From contig JAJPXB010000008.1 of the NCBI GenBank assembly GCA_021205695.1, positions 1 through 64,000 on the forward strand: DNA of 64,000 nucleotides, in the 5' to 3' direction. Below, in pieces: positions 19,547 to 30,310 of this stretch; the first letter of the stretch is position 1; each line of letters begins with the position of its first letter. Origin of the DNA: Clostridiales bacterium. Its GTDB lineage: Bacteria > Bacillota > Clostridia > Oscillospirales > Oscillospiraceae. The notes beneath the pieces were generated by a model. The model worked only from the letters and a program-made list of their open reading frames with translations. It was not told the origin of the DNA and searched no databases. Made by a program: the position numbers and the translations under genes.

Positions 19547-20236
19547 ATGGATCGCATTTTGATCGTAGACGATGATCGGGATATTGTCGCAGCCTTGGAG
19601 ATCTACCTGTCCAACGGGGGCTATGAAGTTCTCAGGGCCTACAACGGGAGGCAGGCCATCGACGTGCTGCGGGAAAATCGGGTGGATCTGATTTTGATGG
19701 ACGTGATGATGCCTCAAATGGACGGCATTGCCGCCACGAGGCAGATCAGGGCCAACAGCAACGTCCCCATCCTGTTCCTGACCGCCAAGAGCGAGGACGT
19801 TGACCTGATCCAGGGGCTCAACGTAGGGGCGGACGACTACATCACCAAGCCCTTCAAGCCCATGGAGGTGCTGGCCCGGGTCCGCTCTCATCTTCGCCGG
19901 TACAACCAGTTGGGGGGCCGGGCAAACGGAGATCGGAACGTGCTCCAGGTCGGCCCCATCGTCATGGACGACCGGGCCAAGCAGGTGACGCTGGACGGCG
20001 ACGCGGTGGAGCTGACCACCACGCAGTACAACATCCTCCGGGTGATGATGCAGCACCCCGGCCAGGTGCTCTCCTGCGCCCAGATCTATGAGGCGGTGTG
20101 GAAGGATCCCCTGTTGGGCAGCGAAAACGTGGTGGCCGTCCACATCCGGCATCTCCGGGAAAAGCTGGAGATCGACCCCGCCCATCCCAGGTACCTCAAG
20201 GTGGTCTGGGGCATGGGGTATAAGCTGGAGGGATGA
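19547..20236 (+). CDS. OmpR/PhoB-family response regulator
   Basis: 229 residues. The receiver domain has the acidic pocket (VDDDRD), phospho-acceptor Asp52 in LILMDVMMP, Thr79 and Lys101 in ITKPFKP. The winged-helix DNA-binding domain follows (about 135-229; VELTTTQYNILRVMMQHPGQ and VVAVHIRHLREKLE). ATG 19547 is preceded by GAGGAGG; upstream codons are not needed. The partner kinase begins 50 bases downstream. The boxes in front of this gene are the likely operator. The signal is unknown; the lipoprotein and VanZ-like genes next to it hint at envelope stress. Confidence 0.92.
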   Translation: MDRILIVDDDRDIVAALEIYLSNGGYEVLRAYNGRQAIDVLRENRVDLILMDVMMPQMDGIAATRQIRANSNVPILFLTAKSEDVDLIQGLNVGADDYITKPFKPMEVLARVRSHLRRYNQLGGRANGDRNVLQVGPIVMDDRAKQVTLDGDAVELTTTQYNILRVMMQHPGQVLSCAQIYEAVWKDPLLGSENVVAVHIRHLREKLEIDPAHPRYLKVVWGMGYKLEG

Positions 20237-20286
20237 GCTTTTTCCCAGAATATCTCAAGTTGACATAATAATGGAGGTGCTGTAAA

Positions 20287-22791
20287 ATGAAAAAGGGATT
20301 CCGCCTACGGGGCTCCGGTGTGGTCAAGGCTCTGGCCTTTCTGCTGGCCTGGGTGCTGGCGGTGGTCATCTGCGCCGGAACGGGAGTGGTGATCATTCTG
20401 GCATCCAGCTACCGGTCGGACTACGACCCCACCACTGAGGATACGATTTACGAGTATCAAGAGTACACAAAAGAATATCTGTTTCTCTGGCAGTATCGGG
20501 ACGAGCTGACCGCCCCCGGCCAGGAGTGGTACGAGGATCTGAGTCAGATGCTCTCCGCCGACGAGACCAACTTCCGCTATGTAGTCGCGGGCGAGGACGG
20601 CGACATCCTCCTGGCCAACTGCGACGAGACGGTGGAGGAGGCGGAACAGATGTACCGCCATCTCATCATGTGCAGCGCCTACGAGCTGGGTGTCGAGAAG
20701 AACGTGGGCCACTATCTGGATCTCACCGCCACCGACGACTGGGTGCTGGTCTGTGGCACGGAGGAGGAGTGGCGTCTGACCAGCTATACCTCCGCCTACT
20801 ATTACGAACGGGATTCTCTGGCCGAGAGCCTGGCAAATGCGTACGGCAGCTGGAGAAGCGTTCTGTCCGCCGCCGCTGACGGCTCTCTCTATATCAACGG
20901 CGTCTATGCAGACGAGGACTACGGCTATTATGACGAAGCCGTCGATGAAGAAGCCGTCGATGAATCCGACACCGACTCCACGGACACCGAAGCCGCAGAG
21001 ACGGCGGTCGAGGAGGAGGCCTACGATACCGCCTACGACGGGGACTCTACCTATTACTATTACGTCTACACCGGCGACGAATCGTATTACACAATCTATG
21101 CCTGGGTAGACGAGAGCTATCCCGTATACGACGCCTTCTCCCAGGGGTACGAGGACTACCTTCTGAGCCAGAAGCAGTTTGAGCAGTATATCACCCCTGC
21201 GGCGTGGATCACGGCGATCAGCCTGCTGCTCTTCCTGGGGCTGCTGGCGGAGATGACCTGGTCCTGGGGCTGGAACCGGCAGGGCGAGCTGTCCCTCCGG
21301 GGGCTGAACAAACTGCCCGTCGAGGCGATCGTCGCCGTGGTCGCTGCGGCGGTCATCGGGGCCGCCTGTATCTTTTCCGATTTCTACTGGAACGATATGC
21401 CTCTGAGCTATTCCGCCTTGGTCTGGGGCCTGGCCGGTCTGGTGGGGGCGCTGGGCTGCCTCATCGCCTGGGTCGTCCTCACCGCCCAGATCAAGACCCG
21501 GACGGTGGGCCGGCAGAGCCTGATCTGCCGCCTTCTCCGCTGGTGCGGCAGACTGGGCAGGGGCGTCTTGGACAGATGCAAAAAAATCGTCTCCCAGTGG
21601 GCGCTCTACTGGAAGCTGCTGCTGGGCTGTGCCGTTTACTATCTGGTCGTGGGGCTGATCTTCATCTTTGGCTTCGACGACCTGGTCTACTGGGATCCCA
21701 TCCCGGCGCTGCTGCTCTTCCTGCTGCTGATGGCGCCCCCGGTGGTCCTGGCCTGCAAGTGGGCGGTGGACTGGGCCAGGCTGCGGAAGACGGTCAAGGA
21801 GATGGTGGACGGCAGGCTGGACGCCACGGTGGACAGCAGCCATATGCTCCCCGACCTGAAGGAGCACGCCGGAGACCTGGGCAATCTCTCCCAGGGCCTG
21901 AAAAAGGCGGTGGAGGAGGAGGTCAAGGGCCAGCGGTTCAAGACGGAGCTCATCACCAACGTCTCCCACGACCTGAAGACCCCCCTCACATCCATCATCA
22001 ACTATGTGGATCTGCTGAAAAAGGCGGATATCCAGGATGAGACGATCCGGACGTATATCGACGTGCTGGACCGAAAGAGCCAGCGGCTCAAGACGCTGAC
22101 GGAGGATCTGGTTGAGGCCTCCAAGGCGGCCAGCGGCACCGTGTCCGTCCAGCTGGAGCGGTTGGACGTGGCCCAGCTGGTGGAGCAGGCGGCTGCGGAG
22201 TACAGCGACCGGCTGGAAGACGCCGGACTGACCACCATTCTCACCACCCCGGAGGAGCCTTGTCCCATTCTGGCTGACGGCCATCACCTGTGGCGGGTGC
22301 TGGACAATCTGCTGGGCAACTGCACCAAGTACGCCATGCCGGGGACGCGGGTCTATCTGGACGTGGCCCATGGGGAAAACGATTATGTGGTCACGGTGAA
22401 AAACATCTCCGCCGAAGCGCTGAACGTCCCACCGGAGGAGCTGATGAAGCGATTCGTCCGGGGCGACGCCTCCCGCACCACCGAGGGCAGCGGCCTGGGC
22501 CTGTCCATCGCCCGAAATCTCACCAACATCCAGGGCGGGCAGTTCGACCTGGTGGTGGACGGCGACCTGTTCAAAGCCATCATCACCTTCCCGGCGGCGC
22601 CTCCGCTGCCGGAGGAGCCGGAGGAGGCAGCGAAGCCGAAGGCCCCTCCCCTGTCCGAGCCGCCCACTATGCCCGCCGAAGCGGAACTGGCAGAGGAGCC
22701 GCAGCCAACGCCCTCCCCGGAGACGGCACCGGAGGGCGATACGGCGGAGGGGCCGGAGCCGGAGGATTCTAAATCAGAGGAAACAGAATAA
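20287..22791 (+). CDS. Membrane sensor histidine kinase, six predicted TM segments
   Basis: 834 residues. TM1 is at about 12-38. A long acidic extracellular region follows (39-300), rich in Asp/Glu/Tyr and repetitive around 215-260 (EAVDEEAVDE). Further hydrophobic segments lie at about 303-325, 343-363, 376-399, 438-461 and 469-492. HisKA has His561 in VSHDLKTPLTS. The ATPase domain has the N box in LGNCTKYAMP and GSGLGLSIA. A Pro/Glu tail (780-834) follows. Six TM segments with a large acidic loop are unusual for a PhoR-type partner. The start has GGAGGTGC upstream. Confidence 0.88.
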   Translation: MKKGFRLRGSGVVKALAFLLAWVLAVVICAGTGVVIILASSYRSDYDPTTEDTIYEYQEYTKEYLFLWQYRDELTAPGQEWYEDLSQMLSADETNFRYVVAGEDGDILLANCDETVEEAEQMYRHLIMCSAYELGVEKNVGHYLDLTATDDWVLVCGTEEEWRLTSYTSAYYYERDSLAESLANAYGSWRSVLSAAADGSLYINGVYADEDYGYYDEAVDEEAVDESDTDSTDTEAAETAVEEEAYDTAYDGDSTYYYYVYTGDESYYTIYAWVDESYPVYDAFSQGYEDYLLSQKQFEQYITPAAWITAISLLLFLGLLAEMTWSWGWNRQGELSLRGLNKLPVEAIVAVVAAAVIGAACIFSDFYWNDMPLSYSALVWGLAGLVGALGCLIAWVVLTAQIKTRTVGRQSLICRLLRWCGRLGRGVLDRCKKIVSQWALYWKLLLGCAVYYLVVGLIFIFGFDDLVYWDPIPALLLFLLLMAPPVVLACKWAVDWARLRKTVKEMVDGRLDATVDSSHMLPDLKEHAGDLGNLSQGLKKAVEEEVKGQRFKTELITNVSHDLKTPLTSIINYVDLLKKADIQDETIRTYIDVLDRKSQRLKTLTEDLVEASKAASGTVSVQLERLDVAQLVEQAAAEYSDRLEDAGLTTILTTPEEPCPILADGHHLWRVLDNLLGNCTKYAMPGTRVYLDVAHGENDYVVTVKNISAEALNVPPEELMKRFVRGDASRTTEGSGLGLSIARNLTNIQGGQFDLVVDGDLFKAIITFPAAPPLPEEPEEAAKPKAPPLSEPPTMPAEAELAEEPQPTPSPETAPEGDTAEGPEPEDSKSEETE

Positions 22792-22850
22792 GCTGTGCCG
22801 CAGGGGTCTCCGGTGAGGCCCCTGCGGGTACAGACGGAGAAAGGGGGAAA

Positions 22851-23306
22851 ATGATGATGAAGAAAAATGGTCTTCTGCTATTGGCCATGACATTCTGCCT
22901 TCTGGCCTGTGCGGGCTGCTCCGGCCAGGCATCAGAGAGCGTCGTCGACACTACAGCCACAGATGTCAGCGTTTCCCAGAGGAACACGGAGGGAACCGCT
23001 CTCAGCGACAGCGACGTGACCCTGGAGCTGGCCGCGGATGAGACAGAGGTGCAGGTCACCCAGGACTATCTAATCACCAATACAGGGGAGATCACAGTAT
23101 CCGCAGACGATATTCCGGACGGGGTGGAGATTCAGCTCTACCTATACACCAAAACCACCGACGGTGACGAGCCAATCATGTACGCTACCCTGACAGACAG
23201 TGAGACATCATTTGTGTTTTCCGGTCTGACTTCTGCCCAAAGCTACAAGGTTGGGGCAGAAACGGACACGCTTGCCGAATCTCTGACCCTCACCATCACG
23301 GACTGA
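22851..23306 (+). CDS. Putative lipoprotein
   Basis: 151 residues with an N-terminal signal (MMMKKNGLLLLAMTF) and a lipobox LLACAGC giving Cys23 as the lipidated residue. A Ser/Thr/Asp-rich linker precedes a compact domain (about 65-150) with alternating strands and a VFSGLTSAQSYKVGAET segment that looks FN3-like. It lies 60 bases past the kinase gene in the same direction, so it may be a periplasm-facing accessory of the sensor. Family not identified. Confidence 0.7.
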   Translation: MMMKKNGLLLLAMTFCLLACAGCSGQASESVVDTTATDVSVSQRNTEGTALSDSDVTLELAADETEVQVTQDYLITNTGEITVSADDIPDGVEIQLYLYTKTTDGDEPIMYATLTDSETSFVFSGLTSAQSYKVGAETDTLAESLTLTITD

Positions 23307-23342
23307 CGCAAAGGAACGATACCCGCCGGAAAGGAGGATCTC

Positions 23343-24029
23343 ATGCTGTTTCTCGTCCTCACCCTGGTCTGCGCCGGGGTGTTTCTGCTGACCTGTGCAG
23401 TTTTCTCTCCCGACGGCGGGGCGTTTTTACAGCTGCTCTATGAGCTGTCCGCCGCCGTCCTGCCTTGGCTGGGGATGTCCGCTATCCTCCGCCGCTGTCA
23501 GGCGGCGCAGGGCGTCCGGCAGATGGAGGGCACCCGATGGCTGTGGATGGCCCTGTACGTCCTCTACATCGCCTGCGTCTGGACGGTCACCGGGGCGGGC
23601 ACATTGGGGGAGGCGCTGCAAAACGGCGTCCGCTGGAGCTGCAATGAGGTGAATCTGCACCCCTTCTCCCAGGGCATCGACCCGTCAGGGTATCTGCTCA
23701 ACGTGCTGCTCTTCGTGCCTCTTGGCTTTCTCACGCCGCTTCTGTGGGACAGGAGAGACAGATTTCATCTTACGCTGCTGGGTGGCCTCGCCTGCTCCCT
23801 GCTGGTGGAGCTGAGCCAGCTGGTCAACTTCCGGGCCACCGACGTAGACGATCTGGTGATGAACACTCTGGGCGCCGTGCTGGGCTGGGGGCTGTTCCGG
23901 CTGTTCGCCCGGCTCACCCACTGGAAGCGGGAGCGGGAGCTGCAATGGCCCATGGGGCCGGAGGCGACGGTGGGCCTGCTCTTTGCGGGGCACTTCCTGC
24001 TGTACCAGGAGGCGGGGACGCTGATCTGA
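23343..24029 (+). CDS. VanZ-like membrane protein
   Basis: 228 residues with five or so hydrophobic segments. The VanZ pattern appears as NLHPFSQGIDPSGYLLNVLLF, then LVELSQLV, then DVDDLVMNTLGAVLGW. VanZ proteins affect teicoplanin tolerance; most family members have no known role. Its position after the two-component system and lipoprotein suggests an envelope-response operon. It ends at a strong terminator shared with ligA. Confidence 0.85.
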   Translation: MLFLVLTLVCAGVFLLTCAVFSPDGGAFLQLLYELSAAVLPWLGMSAILRRCQAAQGVRQMEGTRWLWMALYVLYIACVWTVTGAGTLGEALQNGVRWSCNEVNLHPFSQGIDPSGYLLNVLLFVPLGFLTPLLWDRRDRFHLTLLGGLACSLLVELSQLVNFRATDVDDLVMNTLGAVLGWGLFRLFARLTHWKRERELQWPMGPEATVGLLFAGHFLLYQEAGTLI

Positions 24030-24059
24030 CAGCCGCACACAAAATTACTGTAAAACACA

Positions 24060-24096
24060 ACACACTCCGGAGATTTTGTTCCGGAGTGTGTTTTTG
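24060..24096. terminator. Bidirectional terminator between vanZ-like gene and ligA
   Basis: ACACACTCCGGA, an 8-base loop and the perfect complement, followed by TTTTT on the plus strand and TTTTAC on the minus strand. Confidence 0.85.
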
Positions 24097-24104
24097 GGTT
24101 TACG

Positions 24105-26129
<2,025 letters not shown>

Positions 26130-26132
26130 TTA

Positions 26133-26285
26133 TCGAAAAACGCTTGAGACTTCTGAAATAGAGCAGCGGGGGTGCGGAGGAGGGGGCAAAAAGCCCCCTT
26201 CGCGTGCAGTAAAAACGATTTTTAGAACTTTTTTAAAGTTCAAAAATCGTACTCAGCGTGTCAAAAAGATTTTTGGCACGCTGAG
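26133..26285 (+). repeat. Dispersed three-hairpin intergenic repeat, copy 1
   Basis: About 153 bases holding hairpin A (GGGGGC/GCCCCC, 26182-26198), hairpin B (ACGATTTTTAGAACTTT and complement, 26215-26250) and hairpin C (CTCAGCGTG and complement, 26252-26285). Nearly the same sequence occurs in reverse orientation at 43903-44056. Both copies sit between genes. It may be a MITE-like element or a transcribed RNA structure; here it separates ligA from yunB. Confidence 0.85.
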
Positions 26286-26302
26286 GGGGAGGTGGTGTTT
26301 CC

Positions 26303-27025
26303 GTGAAAAGAGGGAGTCCCGTTCCGAAGATGCCCGGGAGCCGTCACCGGCTCTCCCCTGCCCGGCAGCTGGCGCTCAGTCTGCTGGCTGGGCTGGGGCT
26401 GGGCGTCGGTGTCATCGTCTGGATGAGCTGTCAGCTTCGGCCCGTCATCCTGGCCGTCACCCAGGCGGAGCTGTCCAACCGGGTCGCCCGGACGGCCGCC
26501 TCGGTGCTGACGGAGTGCATCGAGAGCGACGGCTCGTTTCAAAATCTGGTGGAGCTGCACTACGACGACAGCGGGACCCTCTCCGCCGTCACCACCCGGA
26601 TGGAGCAGGCCAACCTGCTGCGGGAGACGCTGACCGTCTCCCTTCTGGATGAGCTGGAGGCCATGGAGGACAGCACCGTCTCCGTTCCGGTGGGGACGCT
26701 GACGGGGCTCTCCGTCCTCTCCGGCCGGGGATGGAGCATCCCGGTGCGGGTGCTTTCCGTCTCCCGGGTGGAGGGACAGTTTGAAAGCGCCCTCACGGCG
26801 GCAGGGATCAACCAGTCCCTTCACACCCTGGAGCTGGTGCTGGAGACGGAGGTAGTCCTGCTGCTGCCCGACGGTCTGGCCACCCAGACGGTGACCACCC
26901 GTCTCACCGTGGCGGAGACGGTCCTGTTGGGCCAGGTGCCGGACGCCTATACCTATTTCAGCCAGTTCGACAGCGCTTCGGACGCCTCGGACGCCTATTT
27001 TGACTATGGGGCGGATGCCAATTAG
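26303..27025 (+). CDS. yunB: Sporulation protein YunB
   Basis: 240 residues. One N-terminal membrane segment (LALSLLAGLGLGVGVIVW, about 22-40) is followed by a long outward domain. It shows the family's features: an N-terminal LRPVILAVTQAELSN, then VSVPVGTLTGLSVLSGRG, and INQSLHTLELVLETEV. In Bacillus yunB is SigE-controlled and needed for normal sporulation. GTG 26303 has GGGGGAGG upstream. The stop overlaps the convergent gene's stop by four bases. Confidence 0.85.
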   Translation: MKRGSPVPKMPGSRHRLSPARQLALSLLAGLGLGVGVIVWMSCQLRPVILAVTQAELSNRVARTAASVLTECIESDGSFQNLVELHYDDSGTLSAVTTRMEQANLLRETLTVSLLDELEAMEDSTVSVPVGTLTGLSVLSGRGWSIPVRVLSVSRVEGQFESALTAAGINQSLHTLELVLETEVVLLLPDGLATQTVTTRLTVAETVLLGQVPDAYTYFSQFDSASDASDAYFDYGADAN

Positions 27026-28284
27026 TCTGTCCCGTTTTTCAGCAGCTCCTCCACTGCCAGCAGGATGCCCGTCTTGCCCGACTCGTAGGTCAGACCGCCC
27101 TGGAGGTAGACGGTGTACGGCTCCCGCATGGGGGCGTCGGCGGACAGCTCGATGGAGGCCCCCTGGATAAAGGCTCCCGCCGCCATAATGACCGGCACGT
27201 CGTAGCCCGGCATGGCCCAGGGCACCGGTGTGACAAAGCTGTCCACCGGAGAACCGGCCTGAATGCCCTTACAGAACCGCTCTACCTTCTCCGGCGTCTG
27301 GAGAGAGATCATCTGGATGATGTCGTGCCGCTCCTGCCAGGAGTGGGGCTCGGTGTCATAGCCCAGCTCCTCCATGATGCGGGCGGCAAAGACCGCCGTT
27401 TTCAGCGCCTGGGCCACCGTATGGGGGGCCAGGAACAGCCCCTGGTAGAGGGCGCGGTTGTTTCCCAGCGTGGCCCCGCATTCCCGGCCGATGCCGGGGA
27501 CGGTGAGGCGGTAGGAGGCCCGCTCCACCAGGTCTGCCCTGCCGCAGAGATACCCCCCCATGGGGGCCAGCCCGCCGCCGGGGTTTTTGATGAGGCTCCC
27601 CACCACCAGATCCGCCCCCACCTGGGACGGTTCCTGCTCCTCGACGAACTCGCCGTAGCAGTTATCAACGATGCAGACGGCCCCGGGATTGACCGACTTC
27701 ACCACGGCGATCAGCTCCCCGATTTCCCGGACGGAGAGAGAGGCCCGGGTGGAGTAGCCCTTGGAGCGCTGGATGAGCACCGCCTTCACCTTCGGGTCGG
27801 CGGCCATCTCGGCCAGTTTGGCCCGGTCCGGGGCGTTTTCCCGGGAAATGGGCACCTCCCGGTACTCGATGCCGTAGCGTTTCAGACTCAGGGGATAGTC
27901 CCCGGTCATGCCTATGACCCCCTGAATGGTGTCATAAGGGGCCCCCACGGCGGAGAGCAGCACGTCACCCGGCTCCAGCACGCCGTAGAGACAGGAGGCG
28001 ATGGCGTGGGTGCCGTTGACGAACTGGATCCGCACCAGGGCGTCCTCCGTCTGAAAAATGTCCGCATAGATTTTGTCCAGGGTGTCCCGGCCCAGGTCGT
28101 CGTAGCCGTAGCCGGTGGTCCCGGCAAAGCACGCCTCCGCTACCCGATGGGTCTGAAAGGCCGCCAGCACCTTCCGGCTGTTGCGCTCCGCCATCTCGTC
28201 GATGGCGTCAAACCGATCCCGGAGCGCGTCCTGGGCCTCTTTTGCCAGGGCAAGAGTGCGGGGTGACAGCTCCAATGTACTCAT
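27022..28284 (-). CDS. Methionine gamma-lyase family protein (aluminium-resistance/YnbB type)
   Basis: 420 residues, a PLP enzyme of the fold-type I Cys/Met metabolism superfamily. The Schiff-base Lys is in GSLIKNPGGG and the cofactor Asp in CIVDNCYGEF. HAIASCLYGVLEPGDVLLS and RSKGYSTRASL are typical of the branch annotated as aluminium-resistance protein or methionine gamma-lyase family. The exact reaction is unproven. Its ATG overlaps the stop of the upstream M42 peptidase (ATGA), so the two are translationally coupled. It is the last gene of the murD operon, which may link peptidase products to sulfur amino-acid breakdown (inference). Confidence 0.85.
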   Translation of the reverse strand: MSTLELSPRTLALAKEAQDALRDRFDAIDEMAERNSRKVLAAFQTHRVAEACFAGTTGYGYDDLGRDTLDKIYADIFQTEDALVRIQFVNGTHAIASCLYGVLEPGDVLLSAVGAPYDTIQGVIGMTGDYPLSLKRYGIEYREVPISRENAPDRAKLAEMAADPKVKAVLIQRSKGYSTRASLSVREIGELIAVVKSVNPGAVCIVDNCYGEFVEEQEPSQVGADLVVGSLIKNPGGGLAPMGGYLCGRADLVERASYRLTVPGIGRECGATLGNNRALYQGLFLAPHTVAQALKTAVFAARIMEELGYDTEPHSWQERHDIIQMISLQTPEKVERFCKGIQAGSPVDSFVTPVPWAMPGYDVPVIMAAGAFIQGASIELSADAPMREPYTVYLQGGLTYESGKTGILLAVEELLKNGTD

Positions 28285-29282
28285 ACGGCAGGCAGCTCCT
28301 CCTCACAGACCGCCCGGATGAGGCGGATGCAGGCGTCCAGGTCCTCCAGGTCACACTGCTCCACGGCGGAGTGGGTATAGCGGCAGGGGACAGAGATGCC
28401 CCCGGTCACGACGCCCTTCCGGGTGGTATGGATGGGCCCTGCGTCGGTGCCGCCACAGCTGAGCAGATCCGGCTGGACGGGGATGCCCCTGGCCGCAGCC
28501 AGATCGTTCAGCCGCTTCACCAGGCTGGGGGCGCAGATGACCGAACGGTCCAGCACCTTCACCGCGGCGCCCCTGCCCATGACGGCGGTGCCCTCATGGA
28601 GACTTCCCGGGACGTCGTCAGGACAGGTCACATCCACCGCGATGCCGTAGTCCGGATCGACCCCGAAGGCGGCGGGCCTGGCCCCGCGGGTGCCTACCTC
28701 CTCCTGGACGCTGAACACAAAGTACAGATCGTTGGCGGGGGCGGTGACGTCCTTCAGCGCCTTCAGCAGCGCCAGACAGCCGACGCGGTTGTCCAGGAAG
28801 CAGCCGGAGACTCGGTTCTTACTCAGGTGCTTCAGGGGGCTGACGAAGGCGGCGGTATCTCCCACCTGAACCAGTTCCCTGGCCTCCCGCTCGTCGGCGG
28901 CCCCGATGTCCAGGTACAGGTCCCGGAGCTTGGCCTCCTCCAGCTTGTCCTCCCTGGCGCAACACAGGGCATAGGCCCCGTTCTGGAACCGGAAGGTCTG
29001 CTGGATCAGGTCAGGGACGCAAAGTCCCCCCAGGGTGCCGAAGCGGATGGTCCCGTCCTGATCGATATGGGTGGCCACCAGGCCCACCGAGTCCATGTGG
29101 GCGGAAAAGAGCAGCTTCGGCCCCCTCCCCGCCCGGTGGACGATGAGGTTGCCCATGGCATCCTCCCGGATGTCGTCGGCGTAGGGCTGTGCCAGAGAGC
29201 GGATGAGTGAGCGGATATTCCCCTCGTTGCCGGAGACCCCGTGGGTCTGGGTCAGCCGGGACAGGGTTTCAAATGTGTTCAT
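28281..29282 (-). CDS. M42-family metallopeptidase, third of three tandem copies
   Basis: 333 residues. M42 enzymes are cytosolic aminopeptidases/endoglucanase-like proteins with two metals, often forming dodecamers. Metal ligands appear as FSAHMDSVG, DNRVGCLAL and VFSVQEEVGTRG, with a later CGGTDAGP and a C-terminal H in the YTHSAVEQ segment. I chose ATG 29282 with AGGAGG 7 bases upstream; the ATG two codons earlier is too near the ribosome site. The stop is coupled to the PLP enzyme and its start is 2 bases after the previous stop. Confidence 0.9.
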   Translation of the reverse strand: MNTFETLSRLTQTHGVSGNEGNIRSLIRSLAQPYADDIREDAMGNLIVHRAGRGPKLLFSAHMDSVGLVATHIDQDGTIRFGTLGGLCVPDLIQQTFRFQNGAYALCCAREDKLEEAKLRDLYLDIGAADEREARELVQVGDTAAFVSPLKHLSKNRVSGCFLDNRVGCLALLKALKDVTAPANDLYFVFSVQEEVGTRGARPAAFGVDPDYGIAVDVTCPDDVPGSLHEGTAVMGRGAAVKVLDRSVICAPSLVKRLNDLAAARGIPVQPDLLSCGGTDAGPIHTTRKGVVTGGISVPCRYTHSAVEQCDLEDLDACIRLIRAVCEEELPAV

Positions 29283-29284
29283 AG

Positions 29285-30310
29285 TCATACCTCCTGAGCC
29301 ATGGCGTCCACGAACAGACGGGCCAGGCGACACATATTGCGGCAATCCTCAATCGATACGACGCTGGAGGGGGCGTGGAGATACCGCACCGGCGCGGACA
29401 GGCCCGCCACCCTTGCCCCTGCGCCGCTGCGCTGAAAGGCTCCGCCGTCCGTTCCTCCGGCGATATACTCCTTGGTCTGCCAGGGGATGCCGTTCTCCTC
29501 CGCCAGACGGCGCAGGAGCAGGAACAGTCTCCGGCTGGCGATGCTCCCCCGGTCCATAAAGGGCAGGACGGGCCCGCCGCCCACCCGACAGACATGGGCG
29601 CCGCCCTCCATGCCGGGCAGGTCGGCGGCGGTGGTGCCCTCGAGGATGAGGGCGTTTTTGGGCTGGAGGGCGAAGGCCGCGCCCAGAGCTCCCCGGGTGC
29701 CCACCTCCTCCTGGACAGTAAAGACGAAGGTGACATCCATGGGCAGCTCCTGGCGGAGCAGGTCCAGCAGGACGGCGCAGCCCACCCGGTCGTCGATGGC
29801 CTTGGCCTTGAGCCGTCCGTCGCCAAACTCCCGGATGTCGTCGGAAAAGACCGCCACGTCCCCGATCTCCACCAGCTTTTCGCTCTCCTCCCGGGAGTCG
29901 GTGCCGATATCCAGATACAGCTTGCCCGTGGGAGGGACCTTTTTCCGCTCCTCGGCGGTGGTCAGATGGATGGGCTTCATCCCCACCACTGCGGGGACAC
30001 GATTGGGGCCGACATAGACCTTTTTCCCGATGACCACCTGGCGGTTCACGCCGCCCACGAACTGAAAGCCCAGCGTGCCGTCCTTATGGATGCGGTCGAT
30101 CATCATGCCCACCTCGTCCATGTGGGCGGCCATCAGCAGCGCACCGGGAGCGGGCTTGGCCCCTTTCTTTTCCACGATCAGGTTGCCCAGGCGGTCCACC
30201 CGTACAGAGGAGGCGTATGGCTCCGCCTGGGTGCGGATGTAGTCCCGCACCTGCTCCTCCCGGCTGGAGACGCCGGAGAGGGCGCAGAGGGTCTTTAGTT
30301 CTTCCAGCAC
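29285..30310 (-). CDS. M42-family metallopeptidase, second of three tandem copies
   Basis: 341 residues. Same fold as its neighbours: MAAHMDEVGMMID, DDRVGCAVLLD, FVFTVQEEVGTRGALG, then AGGTDGGAFQ and YLHAPSSV. GTG 30310 overlaps the previous gene by 16 bases and has AGAGGAGG about 10 bases upstream; the frame is open for 85 more codons upstream but only as a shadow of the preceding gene. Divergence from the flanking copies is high, so the triplication is old and the three may have different peptide preferences. Confidence 0.9.
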   Translation of the reverse strand: MLEELKTLCALSGVSSREEQVRDYIRTQAEPYASSVRVDRLGNLIVEKKGAKPAPGALLMAAHMDEVGMMIDRIHKDGTLGFQFVGGVNRQVVIGKKVYVGPNRVPAVVGMKPIHLTTAEERKKVPPTGKLYLDIGTDSREESEKLVEIGDVAVFSDDIREFGDGRLKAKAIDDRVGCAVLLDLLRQELPMDVTFVFTVQEEVGTRGALGAAFALQPKNALILEGTTAADLPGMEGGAHVCRVGGGPVLPFMDRGSIASRRLFLLLRRLAEENGIPWQTKEYIAGGTDGGAFQRSGAGARVAGLSAPVRYLHAPSSVVSIEDCRNMCRLARLFVDAMAQEV

